Origin: Acidobacteriota bacterium
Lineage (GTDB): Bacteria; Acidobacteriota; Terriglobia; Bryobacterales; Bryobacteraceae
Assembly: GCA_018268715.1 (NCBI GenBank)
Contig: JAFDVZ010000007.1
Location: 310,001-374,000 of the forward strand
Direction: 5' to 3'
DNA length: 64,000 bases
Below the pieces are notes generated by a model. That model saw nothing but the letters and a program-made list of their open reading frames with translations, was not told the origin of the DNA and ran no database searches. Shown piece after piece: positions 17,259 through 23,777 of the stretch. A program made the position numbers and the translations under genes. The stretch's first letter is position 1; the number at the start of each line of letters is the position of its first letter.

Positions 17259-18268
17259 AAGTCGAAGTCGTAACGGACGACGACATCGAGGCATTCGCCC
17301 GCGAAGGCTCTCTCAAGGACAGCGTTGCGGACAATCAGACGCGCCCAGAGCCGCGCATTCGGCGGGTTGAGGACATCCTGCCACTATCCCAGTTCTCGCC
17401 GCGTCCTGTGGCATTCCTGCACGAGCCGGAGTTGCCGGAGGGAGCGGTGGTGGCGTTCACAGGCGATTCCGGTTGCGGGAAGAGCACGTTGGCGCTCTGG
17501 CTTGCCGGGATTATTGCTCAACAATACCCGGTGCTGGTCCTCGACCGGGAGAATCCGGCATCTGTCGTGCGCGAACGGATGAATCGATTCCAGATTTCGG
17601 ACGGGACTGCGTTGCGCTACTGGGGTGGTTGGCAACCGGAGGAAGCGCCGGACCCCGGATCAGCCATCGTGCTGGAGTGGGTCGCGCGATCTGATCCTCG
17701 ACCGTTCGTCATCGTGGATTCGTTCGTCGCGTTTCACGGTGGGAATGAGAACGACGCTGGAGAAACCCGTGCCTTCATCCACCAGTGCCGTAGGCTTGCG
17801 GACCGGGGCGCAACCGTGTTGCTCATCCACCATGACGGCAAGGCGGACTCGGCGAAAGACTATAGGGGCAGTTCCGACTTTAAGGCTGCCGTCGATCAGG
17901 CGTTTCACATCACGAACAGCAGCCTGGGCGGGCCCCTCGGCACTCTCAGGCTGCGGTGCTATAAGAGCCGGTTCGGATTCTCTGGCGATCTCAACTACCG
18001 CTACCAGGATGGTCAGTTCATTCGCGTGGAGCATGAGAATGCACCTACGCTAACGGTCACACAGCGCTTGACGGATCTGTTGCGGAACAACCCCGGATCG
18101 ACAAGTGCGCAGTTCGAGTGTCTCGCGGGAGAGCGGGCACTCGGACGGAATCGGGGGCGCGATTTCCTCCGAGACGGCGCGATGACGGGCCGCGTTCGGC
18201 AGGAGTCCGGTCCGAAGAACGCGAAGTTGCATTTCCTTGTTGAGGAGTCTACACGAGATGCCGAATAG
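17255..18268 (+). CDS. RepA-like hexameric ATPase/helicase (AAA_25 type)
   Basis: 337 residues; Walker A is FTGDSGCGKST (about 68-78) and Walker B is RPFVIVDSF, followed by a sensor-like LLIHHDGKAD. This is the RecA-fold seen in plasmid RepA and satellite replication ATPases that follow a TOPRIM primase. A C-terminal winged-helix-like tail (LTDLLRNNPGSTSAQFE) may bind the origin. The gene starts on the stop codon of the primase (ATGA), so both are made together. Repeats resembling an origin lie directly downstream. Confidence 0.85.
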   Translation: MKVEVVTDDDIEAFAREGSLKDSVADNQTRPEPRIRRVEDILPLSQFSPRPVAFLHEPELPEGAVVAFTGDSGCGKSTLALWLAGIIAQQYPVLVLDRENPASVVRERMNRFQISDGTALRYWGGWQPEEAPDPGSAIVLEWVARSDPRPFVIVDSFVAFHGGNENDAGETRAFIHQCRRLADRGATVLLIHHDGKADSAKDYRGSSDFKAAVDQAFHITNSSLGGPLGTLRLRCYKSRFGFSGDLNYRYQDGQFIRVEHENAPTLTVTQRLTDLLRNNPGSTSAQFECLAGERALGRNRGRDFLRDGAMTGRVRQESGPKNAKLHFLVEESTRDAE

Positions 18269-18305
18269 ACACCTCGCCGCGATCTTGTCGGGCGTAGCTC
18301 GCCAC

Positions 18306-18502
18306 CTTGCCCCCTATAGGGGTGCAAGGGGTGGCGAACAGAACTTCGACGCCAGTTTGCCGGTGTTCGCCAACAGGGGTGGCGAACTGGCAAACAGCGT
18401 ATTATCGAAAGCTTGCGGACGTATCCCGGTCTCCCGCTCGCCAGCCTGTTCGTGCTCGCCGCCGCATCGCAGTCGGCGAACTCGGCGGCAAACAAAAAAA
18501 CG
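18306..18502. other. Candidate replication origin: palindrome and GGCGAAC repeats
   Basis: This gene-free stretch (18269-18715) holds a 23-base near-perfect palindrome centred on TATA (18306-18328, one mismatched pair), a 12-base direct repeat GGGGTGGCGAAC (18328-18339 and 18376-18387), and a hairpin with an 8-bp stem GTTCGCCA/TGGCGAAC (18365-18387). Further GGCGAAC-like copies lie near 18475-18482, followed by an A-rich tract. Iteron-like repeats plus an A-rich stretch right after a primase/RepA gene pair suggest the replication origin. The ORFs crossing here look non-coding. Confidence 0.55.
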
Positions 18503-18715
18503 GTGTTTTCGGATACTCGGTTGGCTGACGCCGGGGATGTTGGCTCGACGGGTGTTGACGCTGATTCTGCTCAGTCTCGTACCGCAACCGCTGACCGCGA
18601 TTCGTGGGAGGAAGGCAGAGAACCCGCCGACGCTACAACGCCACGGGAACGCACGCTTGCCTGCCCACCCAGCGGCTTGGCGGAGACGCTTGGGCGGCGA
18701 TATGCTTGACGTGAA

Positions 18716-19258
18716 ATGTACAGAGCCATCGCTTTCGGTCTCCTGAGTTCATTTACCTTTTTACTTCTGAGCTGTGCTGAACCGTCCCCGCAATCTCGGC
18801 GATTCGAGTTCAGCGACGGGAAGAATGGACTTGTTCGCGTCGACACTGGGACAGGCGAGGTGGTTGTCGCCGACTCTGAAGGGGTAAAGCACCTGTTGCC
18901 GCCACGTCTCACAGAGTCACTAGCAGACGTTGCCCCCGACGATCTCAGGAATGTAACCGGATATGGCAAGTGCAACGAGGATGCTCAAACGTTCGAATCC
19001 CGAATCTACAACGGAACTGGGTTCGTCTTGCGGTCGCTGGACATCAAGATTACGCACAAGTCGTTTCTGGCTGATCGAGTCGTTTGGGATCGCGAGTTTG
19101 TCATTCGTGATCTGTTTATCAGGCCGCACGAGGTCGGCAGGGTCGTGGCGCCAGTCAATGGATTGGAGAGTTCAAACTGCGCCTGGACCGTGTCGGCTGC
19201 ATCCGGTACGAAGTGGCACGCTAGCGAGGCTCCGGCGAGTTGGTTCCGAGCGCCATAA
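18716..19258 (+). CDS. Lipoprotein encoded within the element
   Basis: A 180-residue protein whose N-terminus MYRAIAFGLLSSFTFLLLSC is a lipoprotein signal with the lipid-accepting Cys at about residue 20. The rest is a soluble domain with FESRIYNGTGFVLRSLDIKI, typical of a beta-sandwich, and no known motif. It lies between the replication block and the recombinases. In satellites and prophages such an envelope lipoprotein could be a superinfection-exclusion or surface-modifying factor, but nothing in the sequence proves it. Confidence 0.7.
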   Translation: MYRAIAFGLLSSFTFLLLSCAEPSPQSRRFEFSDGKNGLVRVDTGTGEVVVADSEGVKHLLPPRLTESLADVAPDDLRNVTGYGKCNEDAQTFESRIYNGTGFVLRSLDIKITHKSFLADRVVWDREFVIRDLFIRPHEVGRVVAPVNGLESSNCAWTVSAASGTKWHASEAPASWFRAP

Positions 19259-19309
19259 GCGTTGGGCAAACCTGGGCGCATCATGGCTAAGTCCTTTGTT
19301 TGCAGCGAT

Positions 19310-19368
19310 AATACTATATATACAGAATTAGTATTGACTGCTAACGGTTGTGATGCCATACTCAGGGC
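19310..19368 (+). promoter_or_regulatory. Promoter and operator-like inverted repeat before the recombinase operon
   Basis: TTGACT (19334-19339) and CATACT (19357-19362) are separated by 17 bases, a good sigma-70 arrangement. The expected transcription start coincides with the ATG at 19369, so the message may be leaderless; no ribosome binding site precedes that ATG. A perfect 7-bp inverted repeat AATACTA/TAGTATT (19310-19316 and 19329-19335) overlaps the -35 box and would suit a repressor. The segment is strikingly AT-rich for this genome. Confidence 0.6.
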
Positions 19369-20031
19369 ATGACGAAAGCGTTCGCGTACCTTCGAGTGAG
19401 CGGAAAGGGCCAAGTGAAGGGCGACGGCTTTACGCGACAAAGGGCGGCCATCAAGACTTACGCTGAAGCACACGATTTGAAAGTCGTTCGCGAGTTCCGC
19501 GAGGAAGGCGTCTCGGGTGCTGTCGAGACGATGGATCGCCCAGTGTGGGCGGAAATGCTCAGCGTCCTGCACTCGAACGGCGTCAGGACAATCGTGGTCG
19601 AGAAGTTGGACCGTCTGGCGAGAGACCTGATGGTTCAGGAAGCCGCGATAGCCGACCTCCGCAAGCACGGCTTCGAGTTGATATCGGTAACCGAACCCGA
19701 CCTGATGGCGAACGATCCGACCCGCGATCTCATGCGCCAACTGCTGGGCGCGGTCGCGCAGTACGACAAGTCCCAGATCGTCGCGAAGCTTCGCGGTGCG
19801 AGAATGCGCAAACGCGCTCAGGAAGGCCGTTGTGAAGGCCGGAAGCCATTCGGCTACTACGAAGGCGAAGCGGATGCGTTGGCGCGCATCCGAGCGCTCA
19901 GGAACGAGGGTCTGGGCTTCGACCGCATCGCGGCGAAGTTGAACGCGGAAGGCGTACCGACCCGTACCGGGAAGCCGTGGCACGGCATCGTCCTCAATCG
20001 AATTTTGACAGCGGCAGGAAAGGAGAAGTAG
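19369..20031 (+). CDS. Serine recombinase (resolvase/invertase family)
   Basis: The 220-residue protein has the catalytic N-terminal domain with AYLRVSGKGQ (Ser 11), the conserved VVEKLDRLARDL region and the long helix KSQIVAKLRGARMRKR. The C-terminal part (ALARIRALRNEGLGFDRIAAKLN) resembles a Recombinase-domain helix-turn-helix. It is too short to be a large serine integrase, so it may act as a resolvase or inversion enzyme. It is three bases upstream of the tyrosine integrase gene and certainly in the same transcript. Confidence 0.85.
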   Translation: MTKAFAYLRVSGKGQVKGDGFTRQRAAIKTYAEAHDLKVVREFREEGVSGAVETMDRPVWAEMLSVLHSNGVRTIVVEKLDRLARDLMVQEAAIADLRKHGFELISVTEPDLMANDPTRDLMRQLLGAVAQYDKSQIVAKLRGARMRKRAQEGRCEGRKPFGYYEGEADALARIRALRNEGLGFDRIAAKLNAEGVPTRTGKPWHGIVLNRILTAAGKEK

Positions 20032-20034
20032 TCC

Positions 20035-21300
20035 ATGTCCGTTTACAAGCGCGGGAAGGTCTGGTGGTACAAGTTCAATTGGAACGGTGAACCGATCCGC
20101 GAAAGCACGAAGCAATCGAACAAGCGCGTCGCGGAACAGATGGAAGCGGCGCATCGAACGTCTCTCGCTAAAGGCGAGGTCGGTATTCGAGAACGAGCCC
20201 CTTCGCCCACATTGCGAGAATTTGCCGAGAAGGACTTCAGGCCGTTCATTGAGTCGCAGTTTCGCGAGAAGCCGAAGACCCTCGCATACTACGAACTCGG
20301 GCTCAAAAACATTCTCGACTTCGGGGCGCTAGCCGGTTCGAGGCTTGATGAAATCGGACAGGATGCCATCACGGCGTTCGTGACCGAGAAGCGCGAAAGC
20401 GACCTCGCGGTGTCCAGCATCAACCGCCAGTTGGAGGTTCTTCGCCGGATGCTCAAACTCGCTGTCGAGTGGCGGAAGACCGACAGGGCGCTTCCAGTGG
20501 TGCGGATGCTTCCGGGCGAGAATCGCCGTGAGCGGGTTCTCAGTCCTGATGAGGAAGCCCGTTATCTGAAAGCGGCTACAGAAATCGGCGACGGTATCGT
20601 GCGCGCCTATGACCGAGCGCTGGAAGGAATTCGCGCGACGAAACGGGGCGAGGAACCGATTGTGCCCCGAGATCCGTACCTACTGCGTGACCTCGCGACG
20701 ATCCTTATGGAATGCGCTCTGAGGCCCGAAGAAGCCTATCGTATGCGATGGACTGAGGTTCGAGATGGATCGCTCCACGTGGCACACGGAAAGACGGAGA
20801 ACGCTCGGCGGGTTATCCCGATTCCGCCACGCGCTGCCGCCGTTCTATCCATGCGTCAATCGGTGAACTCGGGTGAGTGGGTGTTTCCTGCCCCGACCCG
20901 GACAGGGCACATCGAGCAATCCTCGATCAAGCGGCAACACGCTCAGGCTTGCAAGAAGGCCGGTATCGAGCACTTCGTGCCGTACACCTTCCGGCACACG
21001 TGCCTCACTCGGTGGGCATCCGTCATGGACCCGTACGTATTGGCCTACGTCGCCGGACACAGTGACTTCGCGACCACTCGGCGATATGTTCACCCCAGAG
21101 CCGAAACCGTACTCGCCGCGATGGAACGTACACGCGATGTACAGGGTGGGCACAATTCTGGGCACAATGCGAAAATGGATAATCTGACGCGGGCTTCGGA
21201 TGCGGAGGTAACTGATGAAAGGAAAGGAGATGAGTGGCGCGCCCGGAGGGACTCGAACCCCCGGCCTACTGGTTCGAAGCCAGTCGCTCTATCCGGCTGA
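20035..21300 (+). CDS. Tyrosine recombinase / phage integrase
   Basis: The 421-residue integrase has an SAM-like core-binding domain (about 60-150) and a catalytic domain with Arg about 230 (ALRPEEAYRMRW), box II PYTFRHT (Arg about 320, with Tyr instead of the usual first His), AGHSDFATTRRY with His about 342 and the nucleophile Tyr about 351. It integrates and excises the element at the tRNA. The last codons run through the attachment repeat into the tRNA gene, and the stop codon used here (21298-21300) lies in the host part of the tRNA. Downstream of Tyr 351 the tail is non-conserved. Confidence 0.92.
   Translation: MSVYKRGKVWWYKFNWNGEPIRESTKQSNKRVAEQMEAAHRTSLAKGEVGIRERAPSPTLREFAEKDFRPFIESQFREKPKTLAYYELGLKNILDFGALAGSRLDEIGQDAITAFVTEKRESDLAVSSINRQLEVLRRMLKLAVEWRKTDRALPVVRMLPGENRRERVLSPDEEARYLKAATEIGDGIVRAYDRALEGIRATKRGEEPIVPRDPYLLRDLATILMECALRPEEAYRMRWTEVRDGSLHVAHGKTENARRVIPIPPRAAAVLSMRQSVNSGEWVFPAPTRTGHIEQSSIKRQHAQACKKAGIEHFVPYTFRHTCLTRWASVMDPYVLAYVAGHSDFATTRRYVHPRAETVLAAMERTRDVQGGHNSGHNAKMDNLTRASDAEVTDERKGDEWRARRDSNPRPTGSKPVALSG
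21235..21281 (-). repeat. attR: 47-bp direct repeat in the tRNA-Arg gene
   Basis: These 47 bases are identical to 12830-12876 and form the 3' half of the intact tRNA. They mark the right end of the element; the tRNA 5' half beyond 21281 is host DNA. The anticodon loop, a common crossover site for tyrosine integrases, lies inside the repeat. Confidence 0.93.
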
Positions 21301-21311
21301 GCTACGGGCGC
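21235..21311 (-). tRNA. tRNA-Arg (anticodon TCG)
   Basis: The complement folds as a standard 77-base cloverleaf: acceptor GCGCCCG pairs with CGGGCGC, D stem GCTC/GAGC, anticodon stem ACTGG/CCAGT with loop CTTCGAA (anticodon TCG at 21277-21275), T stem GGGGG/CCCTC with loop TTCGAGT, discriminator G and an encoded CCA. It reads CGA codons for arginine. Its 3' half was supplied by the integrated element, which restored a complete gene. Confidence 0.95.
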
Positions 21312-21363
21312 GAGTGTTCCTATTATACGCCTCATCCGGCGGCCCGCTTCGTACAATAAGGCG

Positions 21364-21957
21364 ATGGCCAGCGCATCCTCCGTTGAAACCGAGATCAAAC
21401 TCCGCGTTCCGGATCCGGCCTCGGCCCGAGGCCTGATCGAGCGAAACGGATTTTCGGTGTCGGTGGAGCGGGTTTTCGAATCGAACGTGATCTACGACAC
21501 CGCCGACACGGCCTTCCGCCGGCGCGGCGAGCTGGTTCGCATTCGAACCATCCGTCCCGCGGCGGGTCAAACCGGCGACGGGCGGAGCACCCTGACATTC
21601 AAAGGCGCCGCCGTGCCGGGCAGGCACAAGACCCGTCCGGAGCTGGAAACCAGCCTGTCGGACGCCGCCCCGCTCGAGACCGTTTTTGACCGCGCCGGCC
21701 TGGGTCCGGTCTTCCGGTACGAAAAGTACCGCACGGAATACCGCCGCAAAGGGGGGGATGGCGTCGTCACTTTGGACGAAACCCCCATCGGCGCGTTCCT
21801 CGAACTCGAAGGATCCCCGGCCTGGATCGACGAAACCGCCCGCGAACTCGGGTTCAAGGACAGCGACTACGTTCTGTCCAGCTATGCCGCCCTGTATTTC
21901 GAATATTGCCGGGAGCGCGGCGTCCAACCGTCGGACATGGTGTTCCCTCCGGCCTGA
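21364..21957 (+). CDS. CYTH-domain protein (class IV adenylate cyclase / thiamine-triphosphatase fold)
   Basis: 197 residues opening with VETEIKLRV, the ExExK metal/phosphate signature of the CYTH fold. The later motifs LVRIRT, STLTFKGA and FRYEKYRTEY supply the basic tunnel residues, and FLELEG the acidic ones. CYTH enzymes act on organic triphosphates (cyclic AMP synthesis, ThTP or polyphosphate cleavage); substrate cannot be read from the sequence. The length is usual. It is the first gene right of the integrated element. Confidence 0.85.
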   Translation: MASASSVETEIKLRVPDPASARGLIERNGFSVSVERVFESNVIYDTADTAFRRRGELVRIRTIRPAAGQTGDGRSTLTFKGAAVPGRHKTRPELETSLSDAAPLETVFDRAGLGPVFRYEKYRTEYRRKGGDGVVTLDETPIGAFLELEGSPAWIDETARELGFKDSDYVLSSYAALYFEYCRERGVQPSDMVFPPA

Positions 21958-22010
21958 GCAACCGGCCGCCCGCGCCCGCCAAACCGCCCTCCAGACCCCC
22001 AAAAAACCCT

Positions 22011-22051
22011 CGAAAATCGAAATCGAGGAATTTTTGATACCCCGATTTTCG
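22011..22051. repeat. Inverted repeat in an AT-rich spacer
   Basis: A perfect 9-bp inverted repeat CGAAAATCG (22011-22019) and CGATTTTCG (22043-22051) lies after the CYTH gene, followed by A- and T-rich tracts (about 22060-22090). It could be a terminator or an upstream element of the promoter for the next small gene. Confidence 0.5.
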
Positions 22052-22170
22052 CCGTTCACAAAAAAAGAAAGAGAATTTTTCCCTTTTTTCCATACGTTTA
22101 CAGAATTCGGGTGGGGGGCCTTCGGCATTCGGCCATCGACAATGAGGGTAGAGAGAGAGGAACGCACTCT

Positions 22171-22329
22171 ATGCAAGAACCGAACCCGATTCAGTCGATG
22201 GAAAAGATCAGCCGGATCTACTCCGAACGGCGCGAAAAAGAGATCGCCGTGCGCATCAGCTACGATGTCACGACGGACAACGGCTGCAAGCTCGTTCAAC
22301 TCACCAATATTGAAGTGTTGGAACCGTAA
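22171..22329 (+). CDS. Small hypothetical protein, 52 residues
   Basis: Starts at ATG 22171 behind a purine-rich GAGAGAGAGG leader. The product begins MQEPNPIQSMEKISRIYSER and is charged and probably globular; no family is recognised. The composition and a plausible ribosome binding site support a real gene, but it could be spurious. Confidence 0.5.
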   Translation: MQEPNPIQSMEKISRIYSERREKEIAVRISYDVTTDNGCKLVQLTNIEVLEP

Positions 22330-22417
22330 CCGGGCGTCAAGTGACGAGTTCACGGCATCAGTACCGCTCCTAATGGGTACCTTCGGAAGGCCTGTACTGG
22401 CGCCGTAGTACGCTCTC

Positions 22418-22777
22418 GTGGGACGCCTTTCTATTGACCTCGCGATAGGTGGGGCTTTAGAGTCTCGATTAGAGGATCCCGTGGTCGAACAGCGTAAGGG
22501 CAGGCGTTTTCAATTGAGGTTACCGATCGAACTTGTGAGGATCGGCTCTCTGCCGATCAGGCGGTCTGCGGAGACCAGGAACCTGAGTTCGTCGGGCGTG
22601 TTGTTCGCCTCCGAATCCAAGCTGCCCATTGGCGAAGCGATCGAATACGTCATAACGCTGCCGGTTGAACCCGTCGGCGAACAGGCTGTGCGTTTGCGTT
22701 GCGTCGGAAAGGTGGTCCGTCACGAAGCCTCCGCTTCGGCCGCCACCCTCGAACGGTACGAGTTCCTGCGCAACTGA
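22418..22777 (+). CDS. PilZ-domain protein (candidate c-di-GMP receptor)
   Basis: 119 residues with RKGRRF (the RxxxR c-di-GMP-binding element, residues about 25-30) and NLSSSGVLF (the D/NxSxxG element), followed by a beta-barrel with RLRCVGKVVR. This is a stand-alone PilZ domain that probably relays c-di-GMP levels to motility, polysaccharide or another process. The start is GTG at 22418; a later start just before the domain is possible. The 88-base upstream spacer holds no gene. Confidence 0.8.
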   Translation: MGRLSIDLAIGGALESRLEDPVVEQRKGRRFQLRLPIELVRIGSLPIRRSAETRNLSSSGVLFASESKLPIGEAIEYVITLPVEPVGEQAVRLRCVGKVVRHEASASAATLERYEFLRN

Positions 22778-22892
22778 CCGACTTCCCACCTTCGTTTCCG
22801 GATCGCCCCTTCCGTATCGCGTCCAGTTGTTCACGGCGTAAGATAGGAGTTCACGTCGCCGGTCCTCGCCGGCTTGAGGGGGTACAAGTCTT

Positions 22893-23771
22893 ATGAATCG
22901 ACGCGCGTTTCTAGGCGGCTCCATCGGCGCCGCCGCATTCGCCGCCCAGGCGTCAGCCTCGCGGCTTCCGATCCGGAAAGCAGTGGAGTTCAGCATGCTC
23001 CCGTCTTCGGCCAGCGTGGCGGATCGCTTCAAGATCGCCCGCGAGGCCGGATTCGAGGAGGTGGAGTGCGGAACCACGCCGGACGCGGCGGCGGCCGAGG
23101 AACTGCTGGCCGCCTCCAAGGTGACCGGGTTGCGCATCCACTCGGTGATGAACATGGCGCACTGGAGTTATCCCATGTCCTCGGCCGACCCCTCCGTGGT
23201 GGCCAAGAGCGTCGAGGGCATGGAGACCAGCCTCCGCAACGCAAAACTGTGGGGATCCGACTCCGTGCTGCTGGTTCCGGCCGTGATCAAGGCGGGCGAC
23301 AGTTACCAGGACGCCTGGACCCGCTCGCAGAAAGAGATCCGAAAATTGGTGAAGCTGGCGGCCGAACTCAGGGTGGTCATCGGCATCGAGGAGGTCTGGA
23401 ATCACTTCCTTCTCAGCCCGCTTGAATTCGCCCGTTATGTCGACGAATTCAATAGCCCCTGGGTAAAGGCTTATTTCGACGTCGGAAATATCGTTCTGTT
23501 CAGCTTTCCCCAGGATTGGATCAAGATACTCGGCGCCCGAATCTGCAAACTGCACTTCAAGGACTTCAAGTTCCGTCCGGACCGCTCCGCCGGAACAATC
23601 GTCGCCGAGTTCGTCAATCTGAAGGACGGCGACATCGATTGGAAGGCGATCCACGCGGCGATTCGCGCCGTCGGTTACAAGGGGACCGCCACGGTGGAAC
23701 TCAAGGGCGGCGACGCGGCGTATTTAAAGGATGTGAACGAGCGCTTCGAATCGATTCTGAGCGGCGTCTGA
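22893..23771 (+). CDS. Exported sugar phosphate isomerase/epimerase (TIM barrel)
   Basis: The N-terminus MNRRAFLGGSIGAAAFAAQASA is a twin-arginine signal. The rest is a xylose-isomerase-like TIM barrel with VIGIEEVWNHFLLSPLE and VKAYFDVGNIV supplying metal-binding Glu/Asp, and KLHFKDFKF and ATVELKGG near the end. The family interconverts keto/aldo sugars or hydroxypyruvate. It is transcribed just before sppA (6-base gap). Length (292) is typical. Confidence 0.82.
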   Translation: MNRRAFLGGSIGAAAFAAQASASRLPIRKAVEFSMLPSSASVADRFKIAREAGFEEVECGTTPDAAAAEELLAASKVTGLRIHSVMNMAHWSYPMSSADPSVVAKSVEGMETSLRNAKLWGSDSVLLVPAVIKAGDSYQDAWTRSQKEIRKLVKLAAELRVVIGIEEVWNHFLLSPLEFARYVDEFNSPWVKAYFDVGNIVLFSFPQDWIKILGARICKLHFKDFKFRPDRSAGTIVAEFVNLKDGDIDWKAIHAAIRAVGYKGTATVELKGGDAAYLKDVNERFESILSGV

Positions 23772-23777
23772 TCCCAT

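Larger units (their letters stand above)
12830..21281. mobile_element. Integrated phage-satellite-like element at tRNA-Arg
   Basis: The element is bounded by 47-bp perfect direct repeats (12830-12876 and 21235-21281) equal to the anticodon-loop-to-CCA half of a tRNA-Arg gene. Its tyrosine integrase lies at the right end against the intact tRNA. The cargo includes a small terminase subunit, a divergent Zn-finger protein/HTH control region, a coupled primase-ATPase replication block, origin-like repeats, a lipoprotein and two recombinases. There is no portal, capsid, tail, lysis or large terminase gene. That gene set and the roughly 8.4-kb size match phage-inducible chromosomal islands. It could alternatively be a decayed prophage or a small integrative plasmid. 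Confidence 0.85.

Noticed and set aside
18237-18746. 169-codon frame across the origin-like region
   Set aside because: Sequence is low-complexity and repeat-derived; no domain or start signal; the region is better read as non-coding.
22330-22417. Possible c-di-GMP riboswitch before the PilZ gene
   Set aside because: The spacer has small inverted repeats, but the conserved GEMM core sequences are not present.
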